DNA of 64,000 nt from Cheilinus undulatus (taxonomy: Eukaryota > Chordata > Actinopteri > Labriformes > Labridae), in the NCBI RefSeq assembly GCF_018320785.1, contig NC_054877.1, positions 32,262,151-32,326,150 on the forward strand, in the 5' to 3' direction. Both the position numbers and the translations under genes were made by a program. The notes under the pieces were generated by a model. It searched no databases. It worked only from the letters and a program-made list of their open reading frames with translations, and was not told the origin of the DNA. Each line of letters starts with the position of its first letter. Positions within the stretch are counted from its first letter, which is position 1. This document shows positions 49,891 through 62,057 of this stretch, one piece after another.

Positions 49891-51639
49891 AATTACAATG
49901 CTGCTGGTCCCTGACTTTTCCTTAAAGTGTTTGTATTTAAGTTTAAAATGTTATTTTCCTTTTTTAAAATTGCACCAAATGCAAACGCTGCCATTTTAAC
50001 TATACAGAAATACCAGAGTTTCTGTAATGATCCAAAAACATCAAAAAAAAAAAAAAAGCTTGTCAAAATTTTGGTGTTCTTTCCATGAAACCAAATCCTA
50101 ACACAAAATAAAATTTCTGTTTGTATGTGGTATCACTGACAATAGCAGAGTTTGTAATCTAATCGTTTAAAAGCATTTCACAGTTTTTATAATGAGGCTT
50201 AGCAAAAGTTCAAGCAGGAAGAGTGCTTCTCACTCACTCACTCACTAACTAGGGTCTCCCTTTTTCCGCTCTGTTTCCTGCTCTGGTAATCTGGGCGCTT
50301 AATCACTAAAATTCTGAGCCAACCCCTTTCTTCCATGACCTCTCTTGATCCACTGATCTGGCTGCTGTCATATTTTAAAATGTCCTCTACTCCACTGTCA
50401 GTCTATTGTTTCAGTGCAACCGCCGAACCTTCCTCCACCCCAGCCACCTCCATTAGATCTCATCAGTGTCCAGGTCCATGTGTGCATCCTGCATTCCATC
50501 ATTGTTGTCTCATCAGTACCTAGATCAAGCTCCTCAGAAGTCCATTCCTCATCTTTACCTACTCCTTCCATCACCAACACCGGTGTCTGGATTAGGGGGT
50601 ATCCTATCCTGCTGTTGGCCTTTTACCCCTTAAAGTTCATAAGGACATCACACTGGAGTCTATTCACCAAAGACATTTCACAATATTCTTGAAAAAAAAG
50701 ATATCATTGTTAAACACAAAAAAGTCTCTCCTGACTGAAGTAGGGTTAGAGGTCTGGCACCTCTAGTGTTCAACTAATACTGTAAATAAACAGTTATCCA
50801 TGAAAATAGGCAGTAGCTGCATTTAAATTATTAAAATGTGCATACAGACATTTATAAAGGCCAGTTTTTTTTTTTGCTGTTGTTTATTGGCATAAAAAAG
50901 ACAAACTGGTTCCAAATGAAGAGTCATTTGGGAGCCAAACGGCTGGCCCTTATCACAGGGCTGAGCCTGATCTCTTAAAAGAGCTGAAATTCCACTCCCT
51001 ATGAGTAAGGGTTGAATGAATGTGAATAAACCATTTGCTTTTTCCTTCTATTTCTTTAGAGGCAAATTTTCCAGTAATGTCAAAGTTTCGTATGGCTGCA
51101 AGTGTCACTGAAAGCTTTAACATTTTTGTAAAAATAATTTTTAAGTGATTCAAAGAGAGTGCAGTGGTTTCTCATCTGAAAACAAATAGATGATTCAAAG
51201 CTTCTCTCAACAAAATACTTTGCTGTGTAATTATTATCCGTCCCCAATGGCTGTTTTCTAGCTCATGTGAGCAAACCTTAGAGGAAGTTCATGAAGAAAG
51301 AGCCAGTGTGTGGTTGTGAACTGCTCTACACATCTGATGCAATGAAGTGAACCATCACAATGAACAAAGGGATTTTTTTTGACCTGTAATAGACATGGGC
51401 ATGTCATGATGGCATACACCAGGGAAATGTGAACTTATATGAGGGATGTACCCGTTTCTTCATCCAGCCAGTTCAATTTCACTCCTCAGCTCAGATGGCA
51501 GTGCCCTCATTCGCTGAACAAACAGGAAACAAACTCCAGCAAGACCAGAAAACATCTTAACTGTAAGTGTTCACAAAGATTTATTTCTATCTTTTCTAGC
51601 ACTTTTAAAAATCAATCATGAACAATATTATTTGTCATT
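49891..51639. other. intergenic, proline-rich open frame not supported
   Basis: The only notable content is a short frame at 50414-50692 starting MQPPNLPPPQPPP. It lacks splice context and a recognised domain and could be chance in a C-rich patch. The rest is AT-rich. Confidence 0.35.
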
Positions 51640-52500
51640 TAAAAAAATGTTAATGTGAAAACAGAGTAAATTAAATGAAAGCATTGTAAAATAAGTGACT
51701 GTATAAATATTTATCCCCTTCAAGTCAGTTTTTAGTAGATGCACCTTTGGCTGCAATCACAGCACTGAGTCTGTGTGGACAGGCCTCAGTCAGGCTTACA
51801 GATCTGGACACTGCAATTTTACTCCATTCTTCTTTGCAAAACTGCTCAAGCTCCGTCAGGCTGCACAGGCATCATGCACGAACAGCCTTTTTCAAGTTCA
51901 GACACAAATTCTCAATTGGATTGAGGTCTGGGCTTTGACTCAGCCACTCAAGAACATTCACCTTGTTGCCTTTAAATAATTTCTGTGTATTTTTGGCTGT
52001 ATGCTTCGGGTCATTGTCTTGCGCCCTTGCAGACAGAATAAGATTGTACTACAGGACTTTCCTATATTTTGCCACATTCATTTTACCCTCTACCTTTACC
52101 AGCCTTCCAGGGCCGGCTGCCAAAAAGCATCCCCACAGCATGATGCTGCCACCACTGTGCTTCACAATGGGGATGGTGTGTTTATGGTGATGTGCAGTGT
52201 CTTGTGTTTGTCAAACAAATCATGTTGTGTGTTAAAGTCAAAGAACACCGTATTGGTCTCATCAGATCAAAGAACTTTCTTTAACTTGACCATGGAGTCT
52301 CCCACATGCCTTTTCTCCTTCAACAAGCCATTGTCCTGTAGAGCCATATTCCCTCTATTTCTTGATGATGGATATAACTGAACACCAGGGGATTTCAGTG
52401 CCTTGGATTTTTTTTTTTTTTGTATTCGTCCTCTAATTTAGACTTTGCCTTAACCTTTTCTCTGAATTGCTTAGAGTGTTTTATCTTCATGATGTAATTG
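51640..52500 (-). mobile_element. Tc1 transposon fragment, second copy of the 34840 family
   Basis: The sequence ctttggctgcaatcacagca at about 51747 and gggctttgactcagccactc at about 51928 correspond to 34930 and 35104 of the first copy. Further on, cccacagcatgatgctgcca is the complement of the [13 protein letters not shown] core. The minus-strand coding sense is interrupted by shifts and by a T-run near 52411-52422. The ends are estimated. Confidence 0.8.
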
Positions 52501-54470
52501 TAGCCAGGAATACTGATTGACCAGTGGCTGGACCTTCCTGACACAGGTATTTGTTACAGCCTAAACAGTATTTCCTACTGCACACCTGTATGTGATGTAG
52601 ACAGGCAAACAGCAGCATAGAGAGAGGAGATGAAGTGGAGGTTTCATCCATAGGTGAACAGTAGGCTACCACAATATTCTGTATTAACACTGACAGCAGG
52701 TGTAAGGAGTGTGTTTTGATGAATAAAGAAGTCATGATAATGATTATATCAGTTTCATTAAGGATAGAAATAAATAATCACTTGCTGAAAATAGCACTCA
52801 TAGATAAAAATATGTACACAGTTGTTTCTATTGTAGTTCTAAATCCATAAATGTATCAAAATGAAAATTCTGAAAATGCAAAGTAAGAATAAAATCACTA
52901 CTAAGTGAAAAGTTATCAGTGTGATAACAAATCTCAGTGGATGGCCACATACCTTTGCCCAACAGTTATGTCAATATATAAAGACTTAGGCTAACTGACT
53001 ATATCACTGTCACTGGAAGGTTCAAATGTGTTTTGTGGCTCTTTAAAGATTTTCTAGGGGGGTTCTTGCAAAAATGGCTCTTTCAACCAAAAAGGTTGAC
53101 CCCTGGCCTAGTAGGTTCTGAGACAATCAGAGGCAAGCAGCAACACTGTGAGAAAAAGGATGAACCAGATACTAACAGAACTGGTTATACCAAACTCCAC
53201 ACCAAAACATGAGGAAGCAGGTCAAAGAACTTGACCTTGAATATGTGTTGGCGTACAACGTACATGTCGCTTTTATACAAACATACAACTCTGTAATCAG
53301 CATCTAGTGATAAAGAACACGTCTTAACTGTTCTGGTCATTATTTACAGTCAGATAGCAACTTCAAAGCTATAATGGAGTTGGAGTTAAGAAATCTAAGA
53401 GCTGTCTTTTAGCAGATTTTTTAAAAATTAATTTAAAGATCATTGTACTCAGATTACAGCCAGTGGGAGGCAGAGATGCACGACAGATTTCCAGCATACA
53501 GAAAAAGTCATATGTAACACTATTCACATCATAAAATTGTAAATAATGTCTCAGTGTTTGTTCAGCAGACTTGAAAACAGCAGAATCTCACCAGAAAATA
53601 CATAACTTATTTTCTATGCCCAGGCTTTGTGCCTCAGTATAATTCCACACCCTCTTGCCATCTTTCACCTTGTGACCCGGCAGCTGCAGCTCTCCTGGGT
53701 CCCTCCGTTTGTCCGGTTTTATTGTCTGCAGCCACCTCAGACTGGTCACATGGTAGTCAAGTGACAGAGCTCAGGTTACTTGTTGCTCTTGATGTCTGAT
53801 GTCTGCAGACACTGGTGTTTAACTGAGAGTTCACTGAGCTCACTTCCCCAGAGCAGCAGGACTGAAATTAGTGGTTGCAAAAAAAAAAAAAAAAAAGACA
53901 TTGTTGTCTACCACAGAGAGTGTTGAAGGTGTTTCTGCTTTAGCTGTCGGTGTGCAGCATTCCCTTAAAGAACACAAAGCTAGTGTATAAGCTGAAGGAG
54001 GACGGGTGTTTCGGATGTGTAAATGTACATAAAACAACTACAATCTTTAGACACACTAAACACAGTTTCAAATCTCATGATTACCTTTATCAGCTATGAC
54101 TACATAAAAACAGAGTAGGTAAGGAGCTGAAGAGAGATTATTGGTGACTTTCCCAAAAGAAAGAGCTTCAGAAAATAAAAACCCACATAACCCATTACAC
54201 TTGGGACTGTAATCAGGAGTTCATCCAGATATGTAAACACTGGCAATAAATAGGACCCCTGTTTTATTTGAAGGAAGGAAGTATTCATTTGTTCAACTCT
54301 TGATGGTCGTTAGACAGTTGTGCAAATTAGTAAATATATTAATGTAATGAGGCTTGAATGAGTTGAATATTATCAGCATAGAATGTAAACAATGAAATGA
54401 AATGCAAAAAATAAAATTGTGAACATATGAAACAAATAACATAATTCAGTCAACTACTTTACATGTACAT
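52501..54470. other. intergenic, nothing recognised
   Basis: No exon or repeat class is recognised, apart from a poly(A) run at about 53879-53896. Confidence 0.4.
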
Positions 54471-55262
54471 GTACATCTCAAAAGGTCATAAAAAAGTTCA
54501 ATATTTTTTGTCAGTTGTTTCAGAAAGTGAAACCCATATATTATATAGACTCATTACACATAGAGTGAAATATTTCAAGCCTTTATTTCTTGAAATGTTG
54601 ATGATTATGGCTTACAGATAATGAAAACCCAAAATTCAGGGTCTCAGAAAATTAGATTACATAAGATCAATAAAAAAGAATAGTTTAAAAACAGAAATGT
54701 CAGGTTTCTGAAAAGTATGTTCATTTCTATGCCTTCAATACTTGGTTGGACCTCCTTTTACATGAATTACTGCATCAATGCGGCGTGGCATGGAGGCGAT
54801 CAGCCTGTGGCACTGCTCAGGTGTAATGGTGTAATGAAACCCAGGTTGCTTTGATAGCAGCCTTCAGGTCATATGCATTGTTGGGTCTGGTGTCTCTCAT
54901 CTTCCTCTTGACAATACCCCATAGATTCTCTATGGGGTTCAGGTCAGGTGAGTTTGCTTGCCAATGAAGCACAGTAACACCATGGTCATTGAAACAGCTG
55001 GAGGGTGTCAGTGACTGTCTTCTGCACATCTGTCAAGTCTGCAGTCCTCCCCATGATTGTGTAGCCTACTGACCCAGACTGAGAGACCATTTAAAGGCTC
55101 AGGAAACCTTTGCAGGTGTTTTGAGTTAATTAGCTGATTAGGGTGTGACACCATGACTTTCCAAAATTGAACTTTATCACAATATTCTAATTTTTTGAGA
55201 ACCTGAATTTTGGTTTTTCATTATCTGTAACTTTTTCAGGATACTCTATTTTTGAGATGTAC
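54471..55262 (-). mobile_element. Tc1/mariner element with GTACATCTCAAAA terminal repeats
   Basis: The left end is GTACATCTCAAAA and the right end TTTTGAGATGTAC, an exact 13-bp inverted repeat. Inside, the minus-strand frame at 54817-55029 reads [20 protein letters not shown], then RPNNAYDLKAAIKATW, the C-terminal part of a Tc1-type transposase. The first two thirds of the enzyme are deleted, so this is an internally deleted, non-autonomous copy that kept both ends. It could have been moved by an intact relative. Confidence 0.85.
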
Positions 55263-55379
55263 CAGTATAGGGCAGTTTTCAAGTGCACAGCCTTTGCAGA
55301 TTCAGTATTACATTTGCAGCACATAGTACATGTCTTACAGTCCTTCTTTGGTGGAAGGAGAGTTTCATTGAGAGTTTTG

Positions 55380-55910
55380 GGGCAGTTTGAATTTTTGATT
55401 TATTTATTTTCATGGAAATTGGAAAATTTGTCTGGTTGTTTTGGATAATTTTTTGGAAAAAAATAAAGGCATTTTCATATATTAATTTGAAACTGTAGGT
55501 GTTTTTTTCACAGAAACCTCAGTAATTTCTTCGTTAATTTTTGAGAATTTACTTGAATATTTGAGGTGGGGGTGAGCGTTGAAATTTTCATGGAAATGAT
55601 ACAAGTTGTTCAGATGTTTGGGAGAATTTATGCTGTTTTCTTGGAACTTTGGGATTTTTTTTTTAATTTGACAAGATATTTAAGGGGGTATCTGCTTGAA
55701 ATGTTGGAGAATATGCTTGATTTTTTTTTCTGGAATTCACATGGAATTTTTGGAGGAGAATTTTATTGGGCTGTTTATGCTTTATTCTCAAGTCTCAATT
55801 AAAAATTTTGGGAATATTTGAACTCTGGGGGGAAAAAAATTAAAGATGTTTCACAGAAATTTTAGAAAATTTCTTTGAAATTGAAGGGAAATTATATGGA
55901 TTTTGGAGAG
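55380..55910. repeat. degenerate AT-rich repeat with recurring catggaaatt and gagaattta phrases
   Basis: The stretch repeats catggaaatt-like phrases near 55411, 55589 and 55740, and gagaattt(a)-like phrases near 55543, 55624, 55708 and 55756. The spacing is irregular. This looks like an old, decayed tandem or dispersed repeat, which also explains the long Phe-rich open frames here. Confidence 0.45.
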
Positions 55911-55990
55911 GACCTACTAATCCTAAATAAATGGAATAAACTTAGAATGCATTTCAGACAAATGCTCACATCTCAGGAGGCTAACAGAGG

Positions 55991-56033
55991 GGCCCGGGTA
56001 GCGCCTTAAACCACTCGACCATCTGCACTCCCA
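55991..56033 (-). repeat. tRNA-derived SINE head, fragment
   Basis: Read on the minus strand, it gives gggagtgcagatggtcgagt followed by ggtttaaggcgc. This matches the tRNA Ser/Leu-like 5' head with an A-box-like GGTCGAGTGG. It is the same head as the SINE at 63736-63899. The body is missing. Confidence 0.65.
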
Positions 56034-57179
56034 TGTTAGATCAAATATTCACCCTTTTCATGCCAACATACTAACAGTTTGTGAGATTATTTTATCTTCA
56101 CCCCAGTCCATTTCTATGATGGAAAAATATGGGCTTCCCTGGCAAAAAAAAAAAATTTTTAAACCATTATTTCCATGTTTTGTTTTGTAAAATCAAAACG
56201 CATAATAAATTTTAATAATTGTTTAATCAAAAAAATTTTACTCTTTACATGCAGTCGTATATGACTTTGTTTTTTGTGGTATGGCTAAAATAATGACCCC
56301 TGTTTTCTCCTATGACCAAAAAAGGGTCATCTAAATTCACTTGTTAAATTTTGTTATCAGTCCTCTTTTTTTTTGTTAAATTCTTTACATCAAAATGTGT
56401 TTAATAGATTTTAAAATCCAAACTTTGATCTAAACTACAGATCCTGAACTTGGTTTGAAGGCTGATGAATAAACAGAGCCAGAGTAAGAGCAGAAACTAA
56501 AACTCAAGTGACCAAAAAAAAAGGGGGGTGAAGGAGCTTCACTGTTGATTTAAAAAATTTCAAGGATTCAAAATCTGTTTTCAAAGGTGTTAAAATTGAT
56601 TTTCACTTTAATGCCTCTATATTCTCATGCTAGAGAGGTGCAAACCTCTAAAGAGCAGAAGAGCTAAATGGGGCTCCTGCCTTTTAAAAATGTGTTCCTG
56701 TTTTCTATATGACACCAGTGTCATCTAGATCAGAACCACCCACATGGTGTGATATCTCATCTACACCACACTTAAAATTAGCACAATTATAGGAGTGCCT
56801 CCACAAAAGCTCCAATTATACATGATCCACTCCTGCTGGTTTGTACATATTTCATATCACAGATTTATAAACAGAAAGCACTACCTATAAAAACATGACA
56901 CATCCTATAGTAGATTGGTGCAGTAAATAAAGACCTGAAAATATGAAGAGGATGTGAAGCATCCAGTTAAAAAATAAAAAGGGATGGCTCAGCAAGAATG
57001 GGGAAGTGAGCAGCTTCATGCTTTAGTTTGTAGCAGTCAGGAGTGACTCAGTGAGTTGCGTATTTGTGGTAGGGTTTGTGTATAGAGGTGTGTCAACACT
57101 GCAGAATAATTCTTAGGTAAAAATCTCACTTTGACCCTCCTACATTACTCAGCCTTGTTTTTATGTCACTTATCTGACT

Positions 57180-57500
57180 TTCTCTTTAAATGAGACTATT
57201 GCAATAATTATGCTGATTACACTGTTTGTCTCTGTGATTGTGGTGTATCGCAAGGTTCTATTTTAGGTCCACTTTTATTCTCTGTTTATATGCTTCCTTT
57301 AGGTTTTATCATAAAACGTCTTAACCTGTCTTTCCATTTTTATGCTGATGACACACAGATCTATCTCCCACTGAGACCTGGTGATTTTACTAGCCTAGCT
57401 GCTGTTTTTAACTGTCTTAAAGATATCAGATGTTGGATGGCGCAAAGTTTTTTTACAATTAAATGACTGAAAATCAGAAGTAATTTTATTCAACTAACCA
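57180..57500 (+). pseudogene. LINE reverse-transcriptase fragment
   Basis: The + frame from about 57235 reads CGVSQGSILGPLLFSVYMLP, then FHFYADDTQIYLPLRPGD, with the YADD catalytic motif of reverse transcriptase. A stop appears in the WMAQSFFTIK region (near 57463), so it is a dead 5'-truncated copy. Fish L2- or Rex-type LINEs have similar phrases, but I cannot decide the clade. Confidence 0.8.
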
Positions 57501-57690
57501 AACTCCCAAACTCCTCAAATCCAAAGTTCCCTTGGTCTACTTATCATTCACTAGTAATGGCCGACAGGTGGATTTCTGTAAAATGGAACAAACACTAAAC
57601 CAATCCAGACAATTTCTTTTAATAATTTTTCATATTTTTCTAGTTGTATGTCTTCTCACTCTATTCTTATTTACACATTTCAATTCTGAT

Positions 57691-58556
57691 CAGAGGTGTC
57701 AAAAGTATTCACATTCATTACTCAGGTAGAAGTATAGATACTAGGGTTTAACAAGACTTCTGTAGAAGCTGAAGTATCAACTCAAGCTTTTTACTCAAGT
57801 AAAAGTGTAAAAGTACTGGTTTCAAAACTACTTAAAGTATGAAAGTTAAAGTAATGTAAGAGGGAAAAAAATGCCATTAAGGACAAAAGCTTAGGCTGCG
57901 CCACAGGGGTCTATAGTGCACTACCCCACCTCCCCAAAAAAACATTTTTCTAAAGGCCATAATGACTATAATGTTATATTAAAATGTTAACGCTGAAAAA
58001 TTTGGGATGCACCTGCTTCAGCTGCATTCATGCCCATTGAAAATGAACGCATTTTAGTACAATGCAAATACATTCAAGAACCATATATGTGTACTACCAA
58101 CCTCCTCGCTGGTGCTTGGTTGGGACATTTCACTCGAGTTCTCTGGAGTCTCTGCCACGGACATCTTCATACTAGGCTACATACGTTTGATATTTTCTTG
58201 CTGGAGTGTGACGTGATTTGTGTTGTGCGCAGGTGTGATGGATCGCGTACAAACCAATAGGGTGTCGCAATGGTATTAAATTTATACTTCTCATCCAACC
58301 ACAATCAAATTCACTCCATCCAGCAATTTATCTGGATAGTTTTTTTTCGTTTTTTTATTTGTGTTTTTTTGAACTATGACAAGCCGAAATGAAAACAAGC
58401 TGAAATGAAATAGGAGTGACGAGGCTATCTTTAAAATGTAAGGAGTAGAAGTAAAAAGTAGGCTGAAAAATAATTACTCCAGTAAAGTATAGATACCAAA
58501 AATCTCTCCTTAAGTAAGGTAACGAAGTATTTGTACTTCGTTACTTGACACCTCTG
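57691..58556. mobile_element. hAT non-autonomous element with perfect 8-bp target duplication, 866 bp
   Basis: The left end is CAGAGGTGTCAAAAGTA and the right end, read inward, CAGAGGTGTCAAGTAACG, identical for the first 12 bases. The flanks are identical octamers, ATTCTGAT at 57683-57690 and 58557-58564. The subterminal DNA repeats phrases like actcaagtaaaagtg and taccttacttaag, typical of a common fish hAT family. No intact transposase frame exists. Confidence 0.92.
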
Positions 58557-58564
58557 ATTCTGAT

Positions 58565-60249
58565 ACAACATTAAAAGTGCAGAGCAAGTCTGATCTGAAC
58601 ACAGAGATAGACAGAAAGGATCTACCCTCCAGACTACGTTTTTAGACTCCATTATTGAGCATTAAAGGAGGCAGAAAGGCATTTTTTCACTTTGGCTACC
58701 AGAGTGATATTCCCATGTTGCGTTAGGGACCATTTGTTTATCATCTATTTCTTGTTGTGTTTACCAATCATGAAACTCACTTGAGATGTACTTTTACCTA
58801 ACAGGGCTTTTGAGCTAATATTCAGGGCTTTAGCCCCTTGATCCCCTAAGCTTTTACAGCAGAAATTATTTCCAGTCTGGTTCAAAGTCAGTTTTGATGT
58901 GAATATTTCATTACTTTGTTAGTATATGCTGTGAGGGTAAATGTTTTAGAGGTCACCTGCTATGATTATCTTAAAGCTAAGAGCTACTTCTGTGTTAGCA
59001 TAATTAGGAGGAGGTTGTGTTTATTGACAGGTGGCTATGTTGTCACTGTTTGTTGAGATGCTTAAAGCGTCCTCAGCTCCACCTCTTTGCTGCTTTTAGG
59101 CTAACTGAAAGTAAATCTGAGATGACGTCTCTCATACGGTGATCACCATCGCTGGGCTTCAAAACAGCCCTTCAGAAACAAATGGGTGAGATGACTGAGA
59201 CAACTTGGTTCACAGTTTACAGTCTATGAAGCTTCTTTGGTACCTTTGATGCCAGTTCACCTGAATTAACAAAGTAAAATCATATCATATACAATTTTAA
59301 TCAGAATGGTTAAGGGATGGAAGATAGGGTTTTCATTACAGTTCAAGCAACTGCACGATGTTTCATATAAAGGTGCCAGGCTGTCAGTGTGAATGCTTTA
59401 TAACTGTTACAGCTCCTCCTATACACTCAGTAGAAAGACAAACATTTCATATTGATATCTTTTTATATATTACATGTTTACCTGAAGCTCATAGCAGTCT
59501 GGATAGAAAGTATTCCCATGTGGTCGATTTGGGTTTGGGGTTTCCTGTAATGAATGTGCAGAAAGCTGCATTAGGAAGACTGACCAATATGGAAAGCACA
59601 GATCTGCTCTTAACTTACCTTACAGAAATATCTCAGTATTTTTGAAGTTAGGTTGTTTAAGGTATTTGGCAATAGTAGTGCCATTAGCCTCCAGAGATTT
59701 CAGTTTGCATTGCTCCTTTAAGGAGAGCACATGTGGGAAAGCTAGGCTATATAGTGATGCAGACGGGTTAGGTTTCTCTGCATAATTTAGCGCGTTTAAG
59801 TTACGTAATAGGCAAAAAAAAACCCACCAACAACAACAACAAAAAACCCAATGTTGGCTCAAGTGTACAGAATATCCAAACATTTTAAAGCATTTCATTT
59901 TTCACCCAGAATGCCTCTGTTTGGTACTATTTTGCGATTCAGCCTTTAGCTATGTAGTCTTCTGCCACAGCATACTGCCATCTCCTGATCAGCTGTTTGT
60001 GTCTGTGGGCTTCAACAGAGACAACAACTTCAGCTCTATTTTCAATTTCAACAGCTGAGACATAGTTTTCATAAAATTAACATACGCCGACTGTAGCTAG
60101 TCTAGTTATCAGCCATTAGAAGAAAAAAAGAGACAGCGATAAACTTGCTTGAATGACAAAAATGTTACAAATATGTATATCTGTTTCAATGTTTATTTCT
60201 ACTATGATTTCCCTATATTAATGAGCAAGATTTTTGTTTCCGTCCTTGC
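58565..60249. other. intergenic, nothing recognised
   Basis: No exon, RNA gene or classified repeat is seen. Confidence 0.35.
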
Positions 60250-60252
60250 TGT

Positions 60253-60762
60253 TCAGTGCACTTTTCGATGCTTTGACACCTCATTAGTGGACAGAAAGCA
60301 TGGGATGCAGAACAGCACCTCTGCACTCTCACTAGAAATAAGCCAATCTCTTCTTGTTTTCTCAAGCCAATTGGCTGGCTTTGAGTATGGAATCTGAAAA
60401 TGGCTTGCCTTCAATATTTTTGGGTGCCATTTTTGGTATGGCTGCATCTTTATAGGCCAGTCTGCAAACAACTGTCTATCTCTATCAGCGAGCTTCTTTG
60501 GCCATAACCCTGGGTCAACCGGCAAATATTCATCTGCATTGCCCTCACTTTCTTCACCTCTATCTTCTGTCCTCTCCTCCTCTTCACAGCCCACAGAAAA
60601 ACCTTCATTCCCCCTGCTTTCCTCTCCTCCGTCATCCTCATCTTGCTCTCTATTCCTGCTTTCTTCTCCTCCCTCCACAATCCTCATCTTGCTCCTTTTT
60701 CCTGCTTTCTTCTCCTCCCTCATTATTCTCATCTTGCTCTCTATTCCTACTTTCTCGTCCAT
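60253..60762 (-). pseudogene. hAT-transposase-like N-terminal fragment with TTF-type zinc finger
   Basis: The minus-strand frame has a charged N-terminal region rich in Glu, Lys, Arg and Gly, then DEYLPVDPGLWPKKLADRDR, FQIPYSKPANWLEKTRRDWL and VLFCIPCFLSTNEVSKH. The W-x-x..RDWL..C-x-x-C arrangement matches the TTF-type zinc finger that precedes hAT transposase cores and appears in ZMYM-like domesticated genes. Only about 170 codons are open, and the catalytic core is not seen on this strand nearby. It could be a transposon relic or the first exon of a domesticated gene whose remaining exons I cannot find; the first seems likelier. Confidence 0.65.
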
Positions 60763-60770
60763 GAGCTAGT
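60635..60770. repeat. 45-46 bp minisatellite, about three units
   Basis: The phrase tcctcatcttgctc recurs at 60635, 60681 and, as ttctcatcttgctc, at 60726, giving a period of 46 then 45 bp. The unit is pyrimidine-rich on the + strand. It falls inside the charged region of the TTF-finger fragment, where 45 bp keeps frame (15 residues), but the 46-bp step breaks it. Confidence 0.75.
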
Positions 60771-60895
60771 ACTGTAGATGAACTGCTGGGTGTTATCTTT
60801 GCCAGAGTTCTGTAACATGATGCATACTCAGATAAAATAAAGAGTGTGAAAACTCTCTCATTGGGTATTTTCAAACAGGAAACACAGTTTTTCAT

Positions 60896-62057
60896 CGCTG
60901 AAACTAGTTTGATTTATGGTTTCTAAACAGTTTTTAAAAATCCAAAAGGTTTAATCAATGATTTTGAAAGTTTCTATAGCAACTCCCAATGACTGTGGAG
61001 GAGTATATCACCTGCAAACTCATCAAAAAAAGGGTTGGCAACCTCCTGTCTAATGCAAACTTGTTTCCTGTTAGATTTATTTCCATTAGGACCGTTTTCT
61101 CTCTCTCTTCCTCCTCTGTCTGTTATCATTCCTTTTTCCTAAATTTAGTTTTATCTCTTGGATTTGGCGCTGCTCTAAAAACCTATTTGCTCTCCAATCA
61201 ATCATTACCATAGACGGTGGACTTCTACCCAAAGCACCTCATGAGGCAAAAGCTAGACATGAGCCATTTGTCCTTTAACAGGACCACACTGTGTTCACGT
61301 CTCCATTAAAGGACAGAGGAGCTTGATTCAGGGCTGTGAGACAAAAGACTGGACTACAAGGCCCACACTCTGCACAAAAGTGAACTTCAGGTCAGTGAAA
61401 GTAGGGATGAGTCAATGCTTTACCTTGTGTGCTCCTGCTCCTCCTCTTTGACTTGTTTATAAAAGAGTATGATCAAAAGTCAACAACCTACGACTCATAC
61501 GAAGGTCAGTAAACAGAGGTTGAAATTTAAACTTATGTCACATTTTCCAGTCTTACTCAATTCCAAACACCCTACACCTTCTATGAAAGAAGCTTTGGCA
61601 GTCTCCAGTTTTCACTGGAAGCTACTGACCACATTGTTCACAAGACTGGCTGTCATATTTTGAAATCTTTATCAAGTTGGAATCCTTGACTCCAGAAATA
61701 ATGTCTGCTGTTTTCATTGTCCAAAAGTCATAACATGGGATCAACTTTGATCATTTCTAAGCTTCAGGACAGAAAATAGAGGGATTTGGGTAATACTTGA
61801 AGCTGAAACATCAGATTTTTACAGCCCATTAGCAACAGTTAGCCAACAACTACATCAGCATCAAGATACTACCATACTAATGTTAGTTAGAGAAATGTTT
61901 AATGCTAGTATTTTAGTTTCGTATTGTTATATCAAAGGACATGTGACAGGTGTTATTTCATAACATAATGGCAGCTTGGGGTTGGTGTAATGCTAATGTT
62001 AACTGTCACCTTTGGTAACTGGTAGGTTATCAAATTAGTTATTTTGACTTAAAGACA
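60896..62057. other. intergenic, nothing recognised
   Basis: No exon or repeat class is evident. Confidence 0.35.

Noticed and set aside
50414..50692. Proline-rich frame as a gene
   Set aside because: No domain, no splice context, and it reads through low-complexity C-rich DNA.
55566..55802. Phe- and Met-rich frame resembling a membrane protein
   Set aside because: It falls in a degenerate AT-rich repeat; the hydrophobic look follows from TTT/ATT codons.
60498..60769. Ser/Leu-rich + strand frames
   Set aside because: They read the complement of the charged minisatellite region and have no independent support.
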